A stretch of 20,559 nucleotides of DNA from Sulfurivirga sp964427185 (GCA_964427185.1 CAYRSN010000023.1:1-20559), one strand, 5' to 3'. Counted from the first letter of the stretch, positions 6,790-15,063 are shown. The notes: generated by a model from the sequence alone, not told the origin. Program-made: numbers and translations.

Positions 6790-7269
6790 TCAAACACACT
6801 TTTTATGCAGTGCCGCTGCCACCTTAGGATGCACAAACTGGCGCACATCCCCACCCAGGCTGGCAATCTCCCGCACCAATGAGGAGCTGATAAAAGTGTT
6901 CTGTTCTGCAGGTGTCAGATACAGGGTCTCCACCTCCGGTGCCAGACGGCGGTTCATGGTTGCCATCTGAAATTCATATTCAAAATCCGCCACCGCTCTC
7001 AGCCCGCGCAATATCACCTGTGCCTGTTCTGCATGTACAAAATCCACCAGCAAACCGGAAAACCCTTTTACGCGCACTTTCGGGTGCGCTGCAAACACCG
7101 CTTCGGCCAAAGCGATGCGTTCATCCAACGAAAACATGGGCTGCTTTTTAGGATTATCCGCCACGGCCACCACGACTTCATCAAAAAACCGACTGGCACG
7201 GCAGACCAAGTCCTCATGCCCATTGGTAATGGGGTCAAACGTTCCCGGATAGACAGCTTTTATCCGCAT
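6790..7269 (-). CDS. coaD: Phosphopantetheine adenylyltransferase
   Basis: CoaD transfers AMP from ATP to 4'-phosphopantetheine, giving dephospho-CoA, the penultimate step of coenzyme A synthesis. The 159-residue length is typical. The nucleotidyltransferase signature is clear: YPGTFDPITNGH at 7–18 with Thr10 and His18, RGLR at 88–91, and ISSS at 127–130. ATG 7269 has AAGGA six bases upstream and lies within the end of rsmD, a 10-base overlap. The rsmD–coaD pairing is widespread in bacteria. It is the last gene of the minus-strand run that begins with the M16 peptidase at 10476. Confidence 0.96.
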   Translation of the reverse strand: MRIKAVYPGTFDPITNGHEDLVCRASRFFDEVVVAVADNPKKQPMFSLDERIALAEAVFAAHPKVRVKGFSGLLVDFVHAEQAQVILRGLRAVADFEYEFQMATMNRRLAPEVETLYLTPAEQNTFISSSLVREIASLGGDVRQFVHPKVAAALHKKCV

Positions 7270-7823
7270 GATTCGTCCTTAAATCGATATAAAAGATAAC
7301 GCACTTCTCCGGCCTGTTTTTCCCGGTGCAGATCCCAGTGTGCCGGCACTTGAGGCAGGCTCTGCTTTTTAGGCTGTTCCACATACACCCAGCCCTCGGG
7401 CTTCAGCCACGCCCCCTGTATCAAAAGATCAATTAAGCGCTGCTGCAGCTGCCGTGCAAAAGGCGGGTCGATAAAAACACCGTCAAATGCCTGTGGCGGC
7501 TGTTGCAAATAACGCAACACATCACCCTGCACCACTTGTGCATCTTCAGTCTGCACAACTTTGAGGTTCGCTTTCAGCTGCCGTGCCGCTTTGGGGCTTT
7601 TTTCCACAAACACGACCGCTTCTGCACCGCGAGAAAGGGCTTCCAATCCCAGTGCACCCGTACCGGCAAAGGCATCCAGCACTCGACTGCCGGGCAGGTC
7701 ATTCTGCAACCAGTTAAACAGGGTTTCACGCATACGATCAGATGTGGGGCGCAGCCCGGCGACTTCTACCACTGGCAGTTGCCGACGTGCCCACTCGCCT
7801 CCGATAATACGGATTTTCCCCAT
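7260..7823 (-). CDS. rsmD: 16S rRNA (guanine966-N2)-methyltransferase RsmD
   Basis: RsmD methylates G966 of 16S rRNA in the small subunit using S-adenosylmethionine. At 187 residues it is of normal length. It shows the IRIIGGEWARRQL opening with LRPTSDRMRETLFNWL, the SAM-binding loop DAFAGTGALGLEALSRGA from residue 50, and the catalytic DPPF at 119–122. Its ATG shares one base with the stop of the upstream M16 gene (TAATG). The downstream overlap with coaD is 10 bases, so the group is very probably one operon. Confidence 0.95.
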   Translation of the reverse strand: MGKIRIIGGEWARRQLPVVEVAGLRPTSDRMRETLFNWLQNDLPGSRVLDAFAGTGALGLEALSRGAEAVVFVEKSPKAARQLKANLKVVQTEDAQVVQGDVLRYLQQPPQAFDGVFIDPPFARQLQQRLIDLLIQGAWLKPEGWVYVEQPKKQSLPQVPAHWDLHREKQAGEVRYLLYRFKDESCG

Positions 7824-9115
7824 TATTCGCCCGCGCCTACCCGTACGGTCAACAGCTTATCCGGGTGGATATGGCGACGCCAGGCCGCCTGCACATCCTC
7901 CACTGTCAGGCGCTGAATCGCTTCAGGAAAGCGTTCCAGGTAATCCAACGGCAGGCTGTAAAAGCCGATCATATCCAGATACCCTGCAATTTTGCGGTTG
8001 CTGTCAAATCTCAGCGGCCAGCCACCTAACAGGTTATCCTTGATCGCCTGCAGCTGTTCAGGGTCGATCTGCCGCATAAATCGCTTCAGCGTCTCTCGCA
8101 CGACCTGCTCCGCTTCTTCAGCGCGGGCATGCTGGGTAGATAGCCGAATCACCCAGGGACCTTCAACCTTCAGCGGAATGAAATAGCTGGAAACGCCATA
8201 GACCAGCCCGCGCTTCTCTCGCACTTCCTCCATCAATAGGCTGCTGAATCCAGCTCCGCCAAAAAGGTGATTCCCCAGAAACAGCGCATAATAGTCTGCA
8301 TCTCCCCGACGCACCCCCAACTGTCCCATCATCAGATAGGTCTGCGTAGCAGCAAATGGCATCTCCGCCCGCTGAGCCGCTTGAAGCGGTTTGGGTGCAG
8401 GCAGAGCAGGAGCCGGTGTCCCTGCCGGCAACTGACCCATAATGCGCTCGGCCAGTGCTTTGGCCTGAGTTTTGGATAAAGCCCCTGCAATAACAATCTG
8501 CCCATTACGCGCCACATAGTAGCGGCGATAAAAATCCTGCACCTGCTGCCGGGTTAAAAGCGGTAGCGTCTCCAAAGTGCCGGAAACAGGATGACTATAA
8601 GGATGAGTGCCATACAGTGTGCGCCAGAACAGGCGATTCAGATGAGTACCCGGCCGGGTTTCCGCTACCTTGAGCCCTGTCAGCGTATTCGCCTTCACCC
8701 GCTCCAGCACTTCCTTTGGAAATGCTGGCTGCGTCAACACCTCGCTGAACAAAGCCACCGCCTGATCCAAAATTGGCTGGCGTGTCAGAGTGCGCAAAGA
8801 CAAGCTGGCACGGTCACGCCCGATAGACGTACCGAACTGAGCGCCCAAGCGGTTAAACCCTTCGGCAACTTGTTCTTCATCATGCTTAGCCGTGCCTCCT
8901 TCCAGCAGTGCATTGGTCATGGATGCCAGCCCCCAGTGCTGGCCATCATAGGCGGAGCCGGCAGCAAAGGTAACAATCACATCCACCATAGGCAGCTGAG
9001 GCGCATGACTGTAAAACACCTTGGCACCGTTTTGTGTCTGCCAGGTTTCAAATTTGGGTGCAGCCTGCACCAGTGCGGCCAGACACCACAGCACCAACAA
9101 CACTCCAGCTCTCAT
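7823..9115 (-). CDS. M16 peptidase-family protein lacking the zinc motif
   Basis: A 430-residue member of the M16 (insulinase/processing peptidase) family with an N-terminal signal peptide of about 18 residues, MRAGVLLVLWCLAALVQA, so probably periplasmic. Where active members have HxxEH, this one has SMTNALLEGG, so it should be unable to bind the catalytic zinc. It retains the C-terminal domain with REKRGLVYGVSSY, the Arg/Tyr motif typical of the non-catalytic partner. It follows the catalytic M16 gene with a 4-base ATGA overlap and has AGGGGAG eight bases before its ATG. The likely picture is a heterodimer in which this subunit helps bind substrate, as in mitochondrial processing peptidase and bacterial M16 pairs. 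The natural substrate is not known. Confidence 0.9.
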   Translation of the reverse strand: MRAGVLLVLWCLAALVQAAPKFETWQTQNGAKVFYSHAPQLPMVDVIVTFAAGSAYDGQHWGLASMTNALLEGGTAKHDEEQVAEGFNRLGAQFGTSIGRDRASLSLRTLTRQPILDQAVALFSEVLTQPAFPKEVLERVKANTLTGLKVAETRPGTHLNRLFWRTLYGTHPYSHPVSGTLETLPLLTRQQVQDFYRRYYVARNGQIVIAGALSKTQAKALAERIMGQLPAGTPAPALPAPKPLQAAQRAEMPFAATQTYLMMGQLGVRRGDADYYALFLGNHLFGGAGFSSLLMEEVREKRGLVYGVSSYFIPLKVEGPWVIRLSTQHARAEEAEQVVRETLKRFMRQIDPEQLQAIKDNLLGGWPLRFDSNRKIAGYLDMIGFYSLPLDYLERFPEAIQRLTVEDVQAAWRRHIHPDKLLTVRVGAGE

Positions 9116-10476
9116 CGCAGCATCTCCCCTTTCATAACAGGTGCCTGTTTAACCGGCTTCTGGCCATTGGGCAGTAACACCGCCACAGTCAGCTTGTCGC
9201 GGGTGAAGTACTTTTTAGCAACGGCCTGAATATCCGCAGGCGTAATTTCTCGCAGCCGCTCAGCCCACTGCGCATCCAGATCCGGTGGCAGCCCTACACT
9301 GGCCAGCACGCCCATGACCATAGCCTGCCCCATAACAGAATCTTTTCCATACACGCGCTCAGCCTCCACCTGTGCCAGTACCTTATCCAGCTCCGCTTGG
9401 GTTACCAGTGTCGTTTTCAGGCGCTGCACTGCCTGCCACAGCGCCTGTTCCACGGCTTCTACCGTATGTCCCTCCGCCGGAGCACCATCAAGTGTAAACA
9501 GCGTATTCCAGCGGCTGACGCTGTTGTACCCCGCATCGGCGCTGGCAGCAAGTTTTCGCTGACGCACCAGCTCTCGCGGCAGACGACTGCTTTCATCCCC
9601 TGCCAGAATCGCTGCCGCCAGCTCCAGCGCCCAGGGCTCTTTCGAACCTTTCTCCGTCACCAGTGTAGGCACATGGAACCCCATCATCACCACCGGCACT
9701 TCCACCGCAGCTTTCAGCGTTACACGCCGCTCGCCCTGTTGCGGTTGCTCTTTCTGCGGTTTTGTCGGCACAATCTTCTGCGGCGCATAACTACCATAAT
9801 ACTTTCTGGCCAGACGCATCACCTCATCCGCCGTAACATCCCCCACCACAACCAAAGTCGCGTTGTTAGGGGCATACCAGCGCTGATACCAGGCCGCAAG
9901 ATCTTCCAGCGTGTAGTGCTGAATATCCGTCATCCAGCCAATCACCGGGTGACGCAACGGGCTGTTGATAAACGCCTGAGCATGGAACAGCTCATACAGA
10001 CGCGCCTGAGGATTATCCTCTACTCGCCAGCGACGCTCTTCCGCCACCACTTGGCGCTCCTTCTGAAAATCCTCTTCCCGAAGCTTAAGATTACGCATGC
10101 GATCTGCTTCCAGCGCCATCACTTCTGCCAGATGCTGCTTGCCCACAACCTGAAAATACGCCGTATAGTCACGGCTGGTAAACGCATTTTCCCGTCCACC
10201 CATACGCGCCACACGGCGGGAAAACTCCCCTGGCCCCACTTTCTCCGTGCCCTTGAACATCATATGCTCCAGCATATGAGAAATGCCGGTCATGCCATTG
10301 GGCTCATCATTGGAGCCGACCTTGTACCACACCATATGTGCCACGACTGACGCACGATGATCCTCCTTGACCAAAACGGTCATGCCGTTTTCCAGCTGCG
10401 CCTGAAACACTGCCGCCTTAAGCGGCAATGCAGAAAACAGTAGCAATATCCCCAGTAGCCTTGCTCTTACGCTCAT
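9112..10476 (-). CDS. M16 zinc peptidase (catalytic subunit)
   Basis: The 454-residue protein carries a signal peptide (MSVRARLLGILLLFSALPLKA, about 21 residues) and a complete M16 active site. HMLEH (His67, Glu70, His71) is the inverted zinc motif, and the third ligand is expected at Glu147 in ERQVVAEERR, the usual ~75 residues on. The second domain is the M16 C-terminal fold. I chose ATG 10476 over an in-frame ATG at 10527, because it gives a clean signal peptide, has AAAGGA about nine bases upstream, and lies downstream of a good promoter. The inactive partner follows with a 4-base overlap. The pair sits divergent to ftsY and upstream of rsmD, a layout seen in other gammaproteobacteria. 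It is probably a periplasmic protease of unknown substrate. Confidence 0.92.
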   Translation of the reverse strand: MSVRARLLGILLLFSALPLKAAVFQAQLENGMTVLVKEDHRASVVAHMVWYKVGSNDEPNGMTGISHMLEHMMFKGTEKVGPGEFSRRVARMGGRENAFTSRDYTAYFQVVGKQHLAEVMALEADRMRNLKLREEDFQKERQVVAEERRWRVEDNPQARLYELFHAQAFINSPLRHPVIGWMTDIQHYTLEDLAAWYQRWYAPNNATLVVVGDVTADEVMRLARKYYGSYAPQKIVPTKPQKEQPQQGERRVTLKAAVEVPVVMMGFHVPTLVTEKGSKEPWALELAAAILAGDESSRLPRELVRQRKLAASADAGYNSVSRWNTLFTLDGAPAEGHTVEAVEQALWQAVQRLKTTLVTQAELDKVLAQVEAERVYGKDSVMGQAMVMGVLASVGLPPDLDAQWAERLREITPADIQAVAKKYFTRDKLTVAVLLPNGQKPVKQAPVMKGEMLR

Positions 10477-10506
10477 TGATGCTGATCCTTTAAAAACACA
10501 TGTTGC

Positions 10507-10535
10507 CTTATAATAAGCGAAATTCACTCTTTCAA
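10507..10535 (-). promoter_or_regulatory. Sigma-70-type promoter for the M16–rsmD–coaD run
   Basis: On the minus strand TTGAAA (10535–10530) and TATAAG (10512–10507) are 17 bases apart, each matching 5 of 6 consensus bases. Transcription would begin near 10500, giving a leader of about 24 bases with the AAAGGA ribosome-binding site. The same short region also holds a plus-strand TATAAT at 10509–10514 that could serve ftsY, so the divergent promoters would overlap. Confidence 0.6.
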
Positions 10536-10542
10536 GGCAGAT

Positions 10543-11670
10543 ATGATGTTTGGCCTATTTAAACGCAAAAAAAACGCTCCGAAGAAACAGCATCAAACAG
10601 AGCAGGCCGTGCCTGCTACACCAGAACCGCACGCTGAAGACACGGTCACGGAAGCCTCCCGTGCTGAGCCGGCCGCAACACCCACCGACACACAGCCCCC
10701 TGAAGAAAAGCCTGCTGCACAACCCGAAAAGAAAGAAGGGTTTTTCAGTCGCCTGAAAAAACGCCTGAGCAAAACGCGCAGCAGCTTCACAGATGCCATC
10801 GCCAACCTGGTACAGGGCAAAAAGCAGATTGATGCCGAACTGCTGGATGAAATTGAAATGGTGCTGCTTTCCGCCGATGTAGGGGTTGAAGCCACTGATC
10901 GGATCATTCAGAACCTGACTGAACAGGTAAACCGCAAAACCCTCAAAGACCCTCAGGCGCTGATGGAAGCGTTACGCCAGCAGCTGCTGGAAATCCTGGC
11001 ACCAGTCAGCCAGCCCTTACAGATTGATGCCGCAAAACAACCTTTTGTCATACTGATCGTCGGTGTCAACGGCGTTGGCAAAACCACCACCATCGGCAAG
11101 CTGGCCAAAAAATTTCAGCAAGAAGGCAAAAGTGTCATGCTTGCCGCCGGTGACACCTTCCGCGCCGCAGCAGTGGAGCAGCTGCAAACCTGGGGGGCTC
11201 GCAATAATGTGCCCGTAATCGCCCAGCAAACAGGTGCAGACAGCGCCGCAGTTATTTATGATGCCCTGCAGTCCGCTAAGGCTAAAGGCGTGGACGTACT
11301 GATTGCAGATACTGCCGGGCGGTTGCATACCCAGAGCAACCTGATGGAAGAGCTGAAAAAAATCAAGCGCGTCATGGCCAAACTGGATGAAACCACGCCC
11401 CATGAGGTCATGCTGGTCATTGATGCCTCTACAGGGCAAAATGCCATTAACCAGGCCAAGCTGTTCAACGAAGCCGTTGGTCTCAGCGGCCTTACCCTGA
11501 CCAAATTGGACGGCACCGCCAAAGGCGGCATTGTCGTGGCACTGGCGGAACGCTTCGGCATCCCGATCCGCTACATCGGCGTAGGAGAAGGCATCGACGA
11601 CCTGCAGACTTTTGATGCTAAAGCCTTTGTCAACGCCCTGTTTGACAGGACATCCTCAAAGCAGCCATGA
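10543..11670 (+). CDS. ftsY: Signal recognition particle receptor FtsY
   Basis: FtsY is the membrane-associated GTPase that receives the signal recognition particle with ribosomes making inner-membrane proteins. The 375-residue product has a charged, Pro/Glu/Ala-rich N-terminal A region (about 10–65), FFSRLKKRLSKTRSSF beginning the N domain, then the G domain: GVNGVGKT at 174–181, DTFRAAA at 204–210, DTAGR at 256–260 and TKLDGTAKGG from 320. The first ATG (10543) is followed at once by a second (10546), which has better spacing, eight bases, from AAGG at 10534–10537, so the true protein may be one residue shorter. A TATAAT at 10509–10514 without a good -35 is a possible promoter. The usual ftsE–ftsX neighbours are absent; instead a DUF2914 membrane protein overlaps its stop by four bases. 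Confidence 0.96.
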   Translation: MMFGLFKRKKNAPKKQHQTEQAVPATPEPHAEDTVTEASRAEPAATPTDTQPPEEKPAAQPEKKEGFFSRLKKRLSKTRSSFTDAIANLVQGKKQIDAELLDEIEMVLLSADVGVEATDRIIQNLTEQVNRKTLKDPQALMEALRQQLLEILAPVSQPLQIDAAKQPFVILIVGVNGVGKTTTIGKLAKKFQQEGKSVMLAAGDTFRAAAVEQLQTWGARNNVPVIAQQTGADSAAVIYDALQSAKAKGVDVLIADTAGRLHTQSNLMEELKKIKRVMAKLDETTPHEVMLVIDASTGQNAINQAKLFNEAVGLSGLTLTKLDGTAKGGIVVALAERFGIPIRYIGVGEGIDDLQTFDAKAFVNALFDRTSSKQP

Positions 11671-12599
11671 TACGCCTGCCTCCCACCAGCAATGCCGAAG
11701 AGATCTGGGCCTTTAAAAAAGGGTATCGTTTTGCCCTGGAAGGTCGTCCACTGCGTGAGATGCCCTTTAACGTGCGCACCCACCGAAATCTCAAGGCCAT
11801 GTTCGAACAGGGCTATGCTCAGGGAGAGCAAACACAACACCGCCGCACTCAACCTTCGGAAATGCTCTCCACACCACGAAAACGTCTGCTCTGGCTGGTG
11901 CTGACACTTTTTGCCGGGCTGGCCACTGCCAAGCTCATGATCAGCGATATTCAGGAAACTACGCCCTCAACCGCCAGTACCGACAACCCCGCACTTCCAC
12001 ACATACCTGATACCCAACGCGTACAACAAACACCCGAAAACACCGTGACCACCGCACAGACTGCCCCCCGGGAAGCTGAACATGCAACCATAACACCGCC
12101 ACCCCTTCAAAAACCAACCTCGCCCGCCACGCCCATTACAGCCGCTGCCCCACCGCTCGATCAACAGACACACACCGCCTCTCAGGATTTCCGTCTTCTG
12201 GATGAAGAAGCACGCCTGAAAGCTCAGGCACCTCATCAAGTGCCGCCTCAGTTACCACCTGTTGCAACAACAGCCGCTATTGAAGTCTCCCGGGCGCTAC
12301 TGGCCGCCAATATTCAGGCACGGGAACCTGTCGGTATTTTTGAAGATATTGTCCCCAAAAGTGTGCGCAAACTTTACTTCTTCACCGAAATTCACAATGC
12401 ACAGGGCAAGCAGATTATCCACCGCTGGCGCTATGGCGCACGCATCATGGCAGAAGTTCCACTGGAAATTAAAACTGCCCGTTTCCGTACCTGGTCAAGC
12501 AAACGGCTTTCTCCAGCCTGGGCCGGGCGCTGGTGGGTAGAAGTCGTGGATGAGCAGGGGCAGGTCATCATACGTAAAGCATTCCGTTATGTACGCTAA
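11667..12599 (+). CDS. Membrane protein with RMF-like N-terminus and C-terminal DUF2914 domain
   Basis: A 310-residue protein of unknown function with three parts. Residues about 11–55 (AFKKGYRFALEGRPLREMPF and on to FEQGYAQGE) resemble ribosome modulation factor: GY, then GR, a PF/PY, and a closing aromatic–G, with similar spacing; this is a by-eye comparison. Residues about 73–92 form a single membrane helix (LLWLVLTLFAGLATAKLMI) preceded by basic residues. A Pro/Thr/Ala-rich linker (about 95–205) leads to a DUF2914 domain at about 232–305, with IIHRWRYGARIMAEVPLEI, FRTWSSKRL and GRWWVEVVDEQGQVI. Topology should place the N-terminus in the cytoplasm and DUF2914 in the periplasm. It starts on the ATGA that ends ftsY and overlaps the transglycosylase gene by 11 bases. 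Confidence 0.8.
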   Translation: MIRLPPTSNAEEIWAFKKGYRFALEGRPLREMPFNVRTHRNLKAMFEQGYAQGEQTQHRRTQPSEMLSTPRKRLLWLVLTLFAGLATAKLMISDIQETTPSTASTDNPALPHIPDTQRVQQTPENTVTTAQTAPREAEHATITPPPLQKPTSPATPITAAAPPLDQQTHTASQDFRLLDEEARLKAQAPHQVPPQLPPVATTAAIEVSRALLAANIQAREPVGIFEDIVPKSVRKLYFFTEIHNAQGKQIIHRWRYGARIMAEVPLEIKTARFRTWSSKRLSPAWAGRWWVEVVDEQGQVIIRKAFRYVR

Positions 12600-13200
12600 A
12601 CCACTCAGACACATCATCAGCAAGTATTGTGCTCCTCACTGGAAAGGACTGGGACTGATCGCCATCGCTCTACTGGCAGGGTGTAGCACTTCTCCTCTCT
12701 ACAGCCCTCGCCAACCTCCGGTACATACCCATGAGAACATCTGCGCACTCACTGCACACAACCCCATTTTCTACGATGCCGCACTGCGCGCAGCCAAACG
12801 CTGGGGCACCCCAGTGCATGTGCTCATGGCTTTTCTCCATCGTGAATCCCGTTTTGTGCACAATGCCCGCTCTCCCAGCAATGCCTACGGATACCCTCAG
12901 GCCAAAGACGCTACCTGGCGGGAATATCAGAAAGCCACGGGCAACTGGCATGCAAGCAGGGAAGATATCTACGACGCGATGGATTTTATAGGCTGGTACA
13001 ACTATGTCAGCTACAAACGCCTCGGCATCAGCCGCTGGAACGCCTATGAGCTCTATCTGGCCTATCATGAAGGCCGAGGCGGCTATCAGCGTAAAAGCTA
13101 TGAAAAACGCCCCAAGGTTAAAAAGCTGGCACAAATTGTCGCAGACCTGGCTTGGACCTATCGCAAACAGATGAAAACCTGCCGGCTGGCTGTTTATTAA
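12589..13200 (+). CDS. Lipoprotein lytic transglycosylase (SLT domain)
   Basis: The 203-residue protein has a lipoprotein signal peptide ending in LLAGC, so Cys32 should be lipidated. The transglycosylase SLT fold follows: VLMAFLHRESRF with the catalytic Glu86, SNAYGYPQAKDATW at about 97–110, DFIGWYNY, and LYLAYHEGRGGY. It matches a family of small single-domain lytic transglycosylases seen in proteobacteria. It would cleave glycan strands of peptidoglycan, probably from the outer-membrane inner leaflet; residue 33 is Ser, which does not suggest inner-membrane retention. I chose ATG 12589, since the signal peptide begins there; it overlaps the DUF2914 gene by 11 bases and has no clear ribosome-binding site, suggesting translational coupling. 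It closes the ftsY run before a bidirectional terminator. Confidence 0.88.
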   Translation: MYAKPLRHIISKYCAPHWKGLGLIAIALLAGCSTSPLYSPRQPPVHTHENICALTAHNPIFYDAALRAAKRWGTPVHVLMAFLHRESRFVHNARSPSNAYGYPQAKDATWREYQKATGNWHASREDIYDAMDFIGWYNYVSYKRLGISRWNAYELYLAYHEGRGGYQRKSYEKRPKVKKLAQIVADLAWTYRKQMKTCRLAVY

Positions 13201-13242
13201 CCCAAGCGAGAAGTGTCCTCAAACCCTCTTTGATATGGATAA

Positions 13243-13269
13243 AAAAAGAGGGCTCAAAGCCCTCTTTTT
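13243..13269. terminator. Bidirectional intrinsic terminator
   Basis: A 12-bp perfect stem, AAAAAGAGGGCT (13243–13254) and AGCCCTCTTTTT (13258–13269), around a CAA loop. The arms end in an A-run and a T-run, so it can end transcription in both directions: the ftsY–transglycosylase run from the left and fabA–fabB from the right, which converge here. Confidence 0.9.
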
Positions 13270-13290
13270 CAAACCGGTTTTTGCCTGACA

Positions 13291-14511
13291 TCAGGCTTCC
13301 GGTTTTTCCAGTACCACACAGGCATTGGTGCCGCCAAACCCAAAGCTATTGCTCATCACGCGTTTCAAGCCGGCATTATCTATACGTTCACGCACAATAG
13401 GCATGCCTTCACAGGCCTCATCCAGCTGCTCAATATTGATAGAAGGCGCAATAAAGTCATGCTCCATCATCAGCAGGGTGTAGATCACCTCATGCACACC
13501 GGCTGCACCCAGCGAGTGGCCGGACATGGATTTGGTAGAACTGATATAAGGCACCTTATCGCCAAACACTGCCTTAATCGCACCAATCTCTTTTGTGTCG
13601 CCCACTGGAGTAGAAGTACCATGAGGGTTAATATAGTCAATACCGCCTTTGACCGTCTCCAGTGCCAGACGCATACAACGCTCTGCCCCCTCGCCAGAAG
13701 GCGCAACCATATCATAGCCGTCAGAGTTGGCACCGTAACCGACAATCTCCGCGTAGATTTTCGCACCACGGGCTTTGGCATGCTCATACTCCTCCAGCAC
13801 GACCATGCCACCACCGCCGGCAATGACAAAGCCATCCCGGTTGGCATCATAGGCACGGGAAGCTTTCTCGGGGGTTTCGTTGTATTTACTGGAAAGCGCA
13901 CCCATGGCATCGAACAGCATACTCAGCGTCCAGTGCAGCTCTTCGCCGCCACCGGCAAAAATCATATCCTGCTTGCCCAGCATGATCTGCTCCACACCTG
14001 TACCAATACAGTGTGCACTGGTGGAACAGGCGGAGCTAATGGAGAAATTAACCCCTTTGATTTTAAAAATAGTCGCCAGGTTGGCTGAAACAGTAGAGCC
14101 CATAGTGCGCGGTACACGATAAGGCCCGACGCGCTTAACACTCTTACTGCGGGCAATATCTGCCGCCTCCACGACATTTTCGTTAGAAGCACCGCCGGAG
14201 CCTGCAATGACGCCAATACGTGGATCCGAAATTGCTTCTAACGTCAGCCCGGCATCTTCTATCGCTTGCTGCATCGCAATGGTGGCATAAGCGGCGGCAT
14301 CCCCCATAAAGCGTAGCTGTTTACGATCAATATAATCTGAAAAGTCCAGATCCTTCACCGCGCCATGCACCTGTGAACGCATGCCGATTTCCGCATACTC
14401 CGGCGCAAAAACGATACCTGAACGCCCCTGGCGGAGGGAGTCCGTTACGTCCTGCTTATTATTTCCCAGACTGGAAACAATGCCCAGTCCCGTAATCACC
14501 ACTCGCTTCAT
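13291..14511 (-). CDS. fabB: 3-oxoacyl-ACP synthase I (FabB)
   Basis: FabB is the ketoacyl-ACP synthase that elongates cis-3-decenoyl-ACP, committing it to unsaturated fatty acids. The 406-residue length equals E. coli FabB. The catalytic triad is complete: Cys162 in SISSACSTS, His297 in PHGTST and His332 in SMSGHSLGAAG, with Lys327 alongside. The C-terminus has the usual NSFGFGGTNACVVL. ATG 14511 has AGGAG six bases upstream. The gene begins nine bases after the fabA stop, whose TAA touches the ribosome-binding site, so the two are one operon. FabF-type synthases share this fold, but the fabA pairing and length point to FabB. Confidence 0.96.
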   Translation of the reverse strand: MKRVVITGLGIVSSLGNNKQDVTDSLRQGRSGIVFAPEYAEIGMRSQVHGAVKDLDFSDYIDRKQLRFMGDAAAYATIAMQQAIEDAGLTLEAISDPRIGVIAGSGGASNENVVEAADIARSKSVKRVGPYRVPRTMGSTVSANLATIFKIKGVNFSISSACSTSAHCIGTGVEQIMLGKQDMIFAGGGEELHWTLSMLFDAMGALSSKYNETPEKASRAYDANRDGFVIAGGGGMVVLEEYEHAKARGAKIYAEIVGYGANSDGYDMVAPSGEGAERCMRLALETVKGGIDYINPHGTSTPVGDTKEIGAIKAVFGDKVPYISSTKSMSGHSLGAAGVHEVIYTLLMMEHDFIAPSINIEQLDEACEGMPIVRERIDNAGLKRVMSNSFGFGGTNACVVLEKPEA

Positions 14512-14520
14512 GGCCGCTCC

Positions 14521-15042
14521 TTAAAACTTGCTGGTATCTGTAAACAGGCCGACCCGCAGATCATTTGCGCTGTAAATTTCACGTCCGTCCACATACAGCC
14601 TGGCATCTCCGATGCCCATATACAGCTTACGCTTGATCACTCGCTTCATATTGATGTGGTACTGCACCAGTTTCGCATCCGGCAATACCTGACCGTAGAA
14701 CTTTACTTCCCCCGCGCCCAATGCACGCCCACGTCCGGGGCCGCCTGTCCAGCCAAGGAAAAATCCAATCAGCTGCCACATGGCATCCAGCCCCAGACAC
14801 CCGGGCATCACCGGATCGCTTTCAAAATGGCAGTCAAAAAACCACAGATCAGGCTTTACATCCAGCTCAGCCTTAATTTCACCCAAGCCATACTCCCCTC
14901 CCTCTTCGGAAATATGGGTGATGCGATCAAACATTAACATAGGAGGCAAAGGCAAACGGGCATTACCCGGCCCAAACAGCTCACCATGCCCGCAGGCGAT
15001 CAGTTCATCATAGTCATAACTTGATTTAGGTTCAAAATGCAT
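14521..15042 (-). CDS. fabA: 3-hydroxydecanoyl-ACP dehydratase/isomerase (FabA)
   Basis: FabA dehydrates 3-hydroxydecanoyl-ACP and isomerises the trans-2 product to cis-3-decenoyl-ACP, which introduces the double bond of unsaturated fatty acids. The 173-residue product matches the usual ~172. The active site is visible: His72 in FFDCHFESDPVMPG and Asp86 in GCLGLDAMWQ, at nearly the E. coli positions (70 and 84). ATG 15042 has no strong ribosome-binding site. Upstream, a TATAAT on the minus strand and an A/T inverted repeat may control it. fabB follows at once. Confidence 0.97.
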   Translation of the reverse strand: MHFEPKSSYDYDELIACGHGELFGPGNARLPLPPMLMFDRITHISEEGGEYGLGEIKAELDVKPDLWFFDCHFESDPVMPGCLGLDAMWQLIGFFLGWTGGPGRGRALGAGEVKFYGQVLPDAKLVQYHINMKRVIKRKLYMGIGDARLYVDGREIYSANDLRVGLFTDTSKF

Positions 15043-15063
15043 ACTATTTACCAGCCTAAGAAT

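Noticed and set aside
9397..10350. Open frame of 317 codons opposite the catalytic M16 gene
   Set aside because: Its composition is rich in His, Arg and Cys with no domain, as expected from the antisense of a real gene that has a clear active site.
13285..13298. Second hairpin (GCCTGA-CA-TCAGGC) near the fabB stop
   Set aside because: The stem overlaps the fabB stop codon and lacks a T-run, while a strong terminator lies just beyond, so it is probably incidental.
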